Assembly (NCBI GenBank): GCA_905182935.1
Contig: CAJJDL010000088.1
Span: 1 to 6,533, forward strand
Length of the DNA: 6,533 bases
Reading direction: 5' to 3'
DNA from: an uncultured Nitrospinaceae bacterium
GTDB taxonomy: Bacteria; Nitrospinota; Nitrospinia; Nitrospinales; VA-1
Shown here: piece by piece, positions 6,331 through 6,533 of the stretch
Layout of the letters: each line of letters begins with the position of its first letter
Position numbering within the stretch: position 1 is the stretch's first letter
The notes under the pieces: model-generated
The model's input: the letters and a program-made list of their open reading frames with translations, nothing else
Databases searched by the model: none
Told to the model about the DNA's origin: nothing
Made by a program: the position numbers and the translations under genes

Positions 6331-6533
6331 ATGGGACTAAAAGTTGTTATCGCAGGAGGAGGAACAGGAGGCCATTTGTTTCCCGGAATCGCATTAGCAA
6401 AGGCACTTAAAGGACATGACATGAACACTGAAATTACTTTTGTAGGAACTAAGCAAGGAATTGAATCAAAAGTTCTTCCTAGAGAAGGGTTTAACTTGAA
6501 AACTATTATTTCCTCAGGCTTATTGGGTAAAAC
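6331..6533 (+). CDS. murG: MurG, UDP-GlcNAc:lipid I GlcNAc transferase (3' truncated)
   Basis: Peripheral membrane GT-B glycosyltransferase that adds GlcNAc to lipid I to give lipid II, the substrate of FtsW encoded just upstream. Only the first 67 codons (of about 360 expected) are in the window, and the frame is open at the right edge. The N-terminal motif VVIAGGGTGGHLFPGIALAK (residues 5-24) is the classic MurG glycine-rich loop that binds the lipid I side. EITFVGTKQGIESKVLP (34-50) continues the family pattern. The gene starts 10 nt after the ftsW stop. No Shine-Dalgarno sequence is evident before ATG 6331, so translation may be coupled to ftsW. The start fits the family, since the glycine-rich loop normally begins within the first ten or so residues. 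Confidence 0.95.
   Translation, partial: MGLKVVIAGGGTGGHLFPGIALAKALKGHDMNTEITFVGTKQGIESKVLPREGFNLKTIISSGLLGK

Noticed and set aside
1..6533. An undescribed or accessory system hidden in the cluster
   Set aside because: All genes are core peptidoglycan and division genes in standard order, almost every base is accounted for, and there is no sign of insertion, fusion, frameshift or foreign composition.

Overview
The window is a stretch of a bacterial division and cell wall (dcw) cluster. It holds six genes, all on the + strand, in the classical order murE - murF - mraY - murD - ftsW - murG. murE is cut by the left edge, so its N-terminus is missing. murG is cut by the right edge, leaving only its first 67 codons. 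The four genes between them (murF, mraY, murD, ftsW) are intact, of normal length, and carry their family catalytic motifs. I see no RNA gene, mobile element, CRISPR array, phage gene or other accessory cargo.

Layout: murE (1-1242) is followed after 1 nt by murF (1244-2629). A 32-nt gap with a Shine-Dalgarno-like sequence leads to mraY (2662-3747). mraY and murD (3744-5084) overlap by 4 nt (ATGA). A 123-nt AT-rich gap, the largest in the window, separates murD from ftsW (5208-6320), which starts with TTG. murG begins 10 nt after the ftsW stop. The arrangement implies one polycistronic transcript, with a possible but weakly supported extra promoter in front of ftsW.

The genes cover successive steps of peptidoglycan synthesis. 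MurD, MurE and MurF are paralogous ATP-dependent ligases that add D-Glu, meso-diaminopimelate and D-Ala-D-Ala to UDP-MurNAc-peptide in the cytoplasm. MraY transfers phospho-MurNAc-pentapeptide to undecaprenyl phosphate to make lipid I. MurG adds GlcNAc to make lipid II. FtsW is the SEDS-family glycan polymerase of the divisome. The three ligases show three copies of the TGTNGK(S/T)T ATP-binding motif.

Organism: the DNPR motif in MurE predicts a meso-DAP peptidoglycan, which fits Gram-negative bacteria. The visibly AT-rich composition, the gene order, the MraY N-terminus (FLNVFRYITFR, then IRDDGP and GTPTMGG) and the MurE variant DYAHTDDAL suggest a member of the former Deltaproteobacteria or a related proteobacterial lineage. 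This is an impression from remembered family sequences, not a search result. This is a conserved housekeeping region, and I found no convincing evidence of an undescribed system. The points worth a second look are small: the FtsW signature variant SMGGSS, the MurD adenine-pocket variant, the TTG start, and the murD-ftsW gap.
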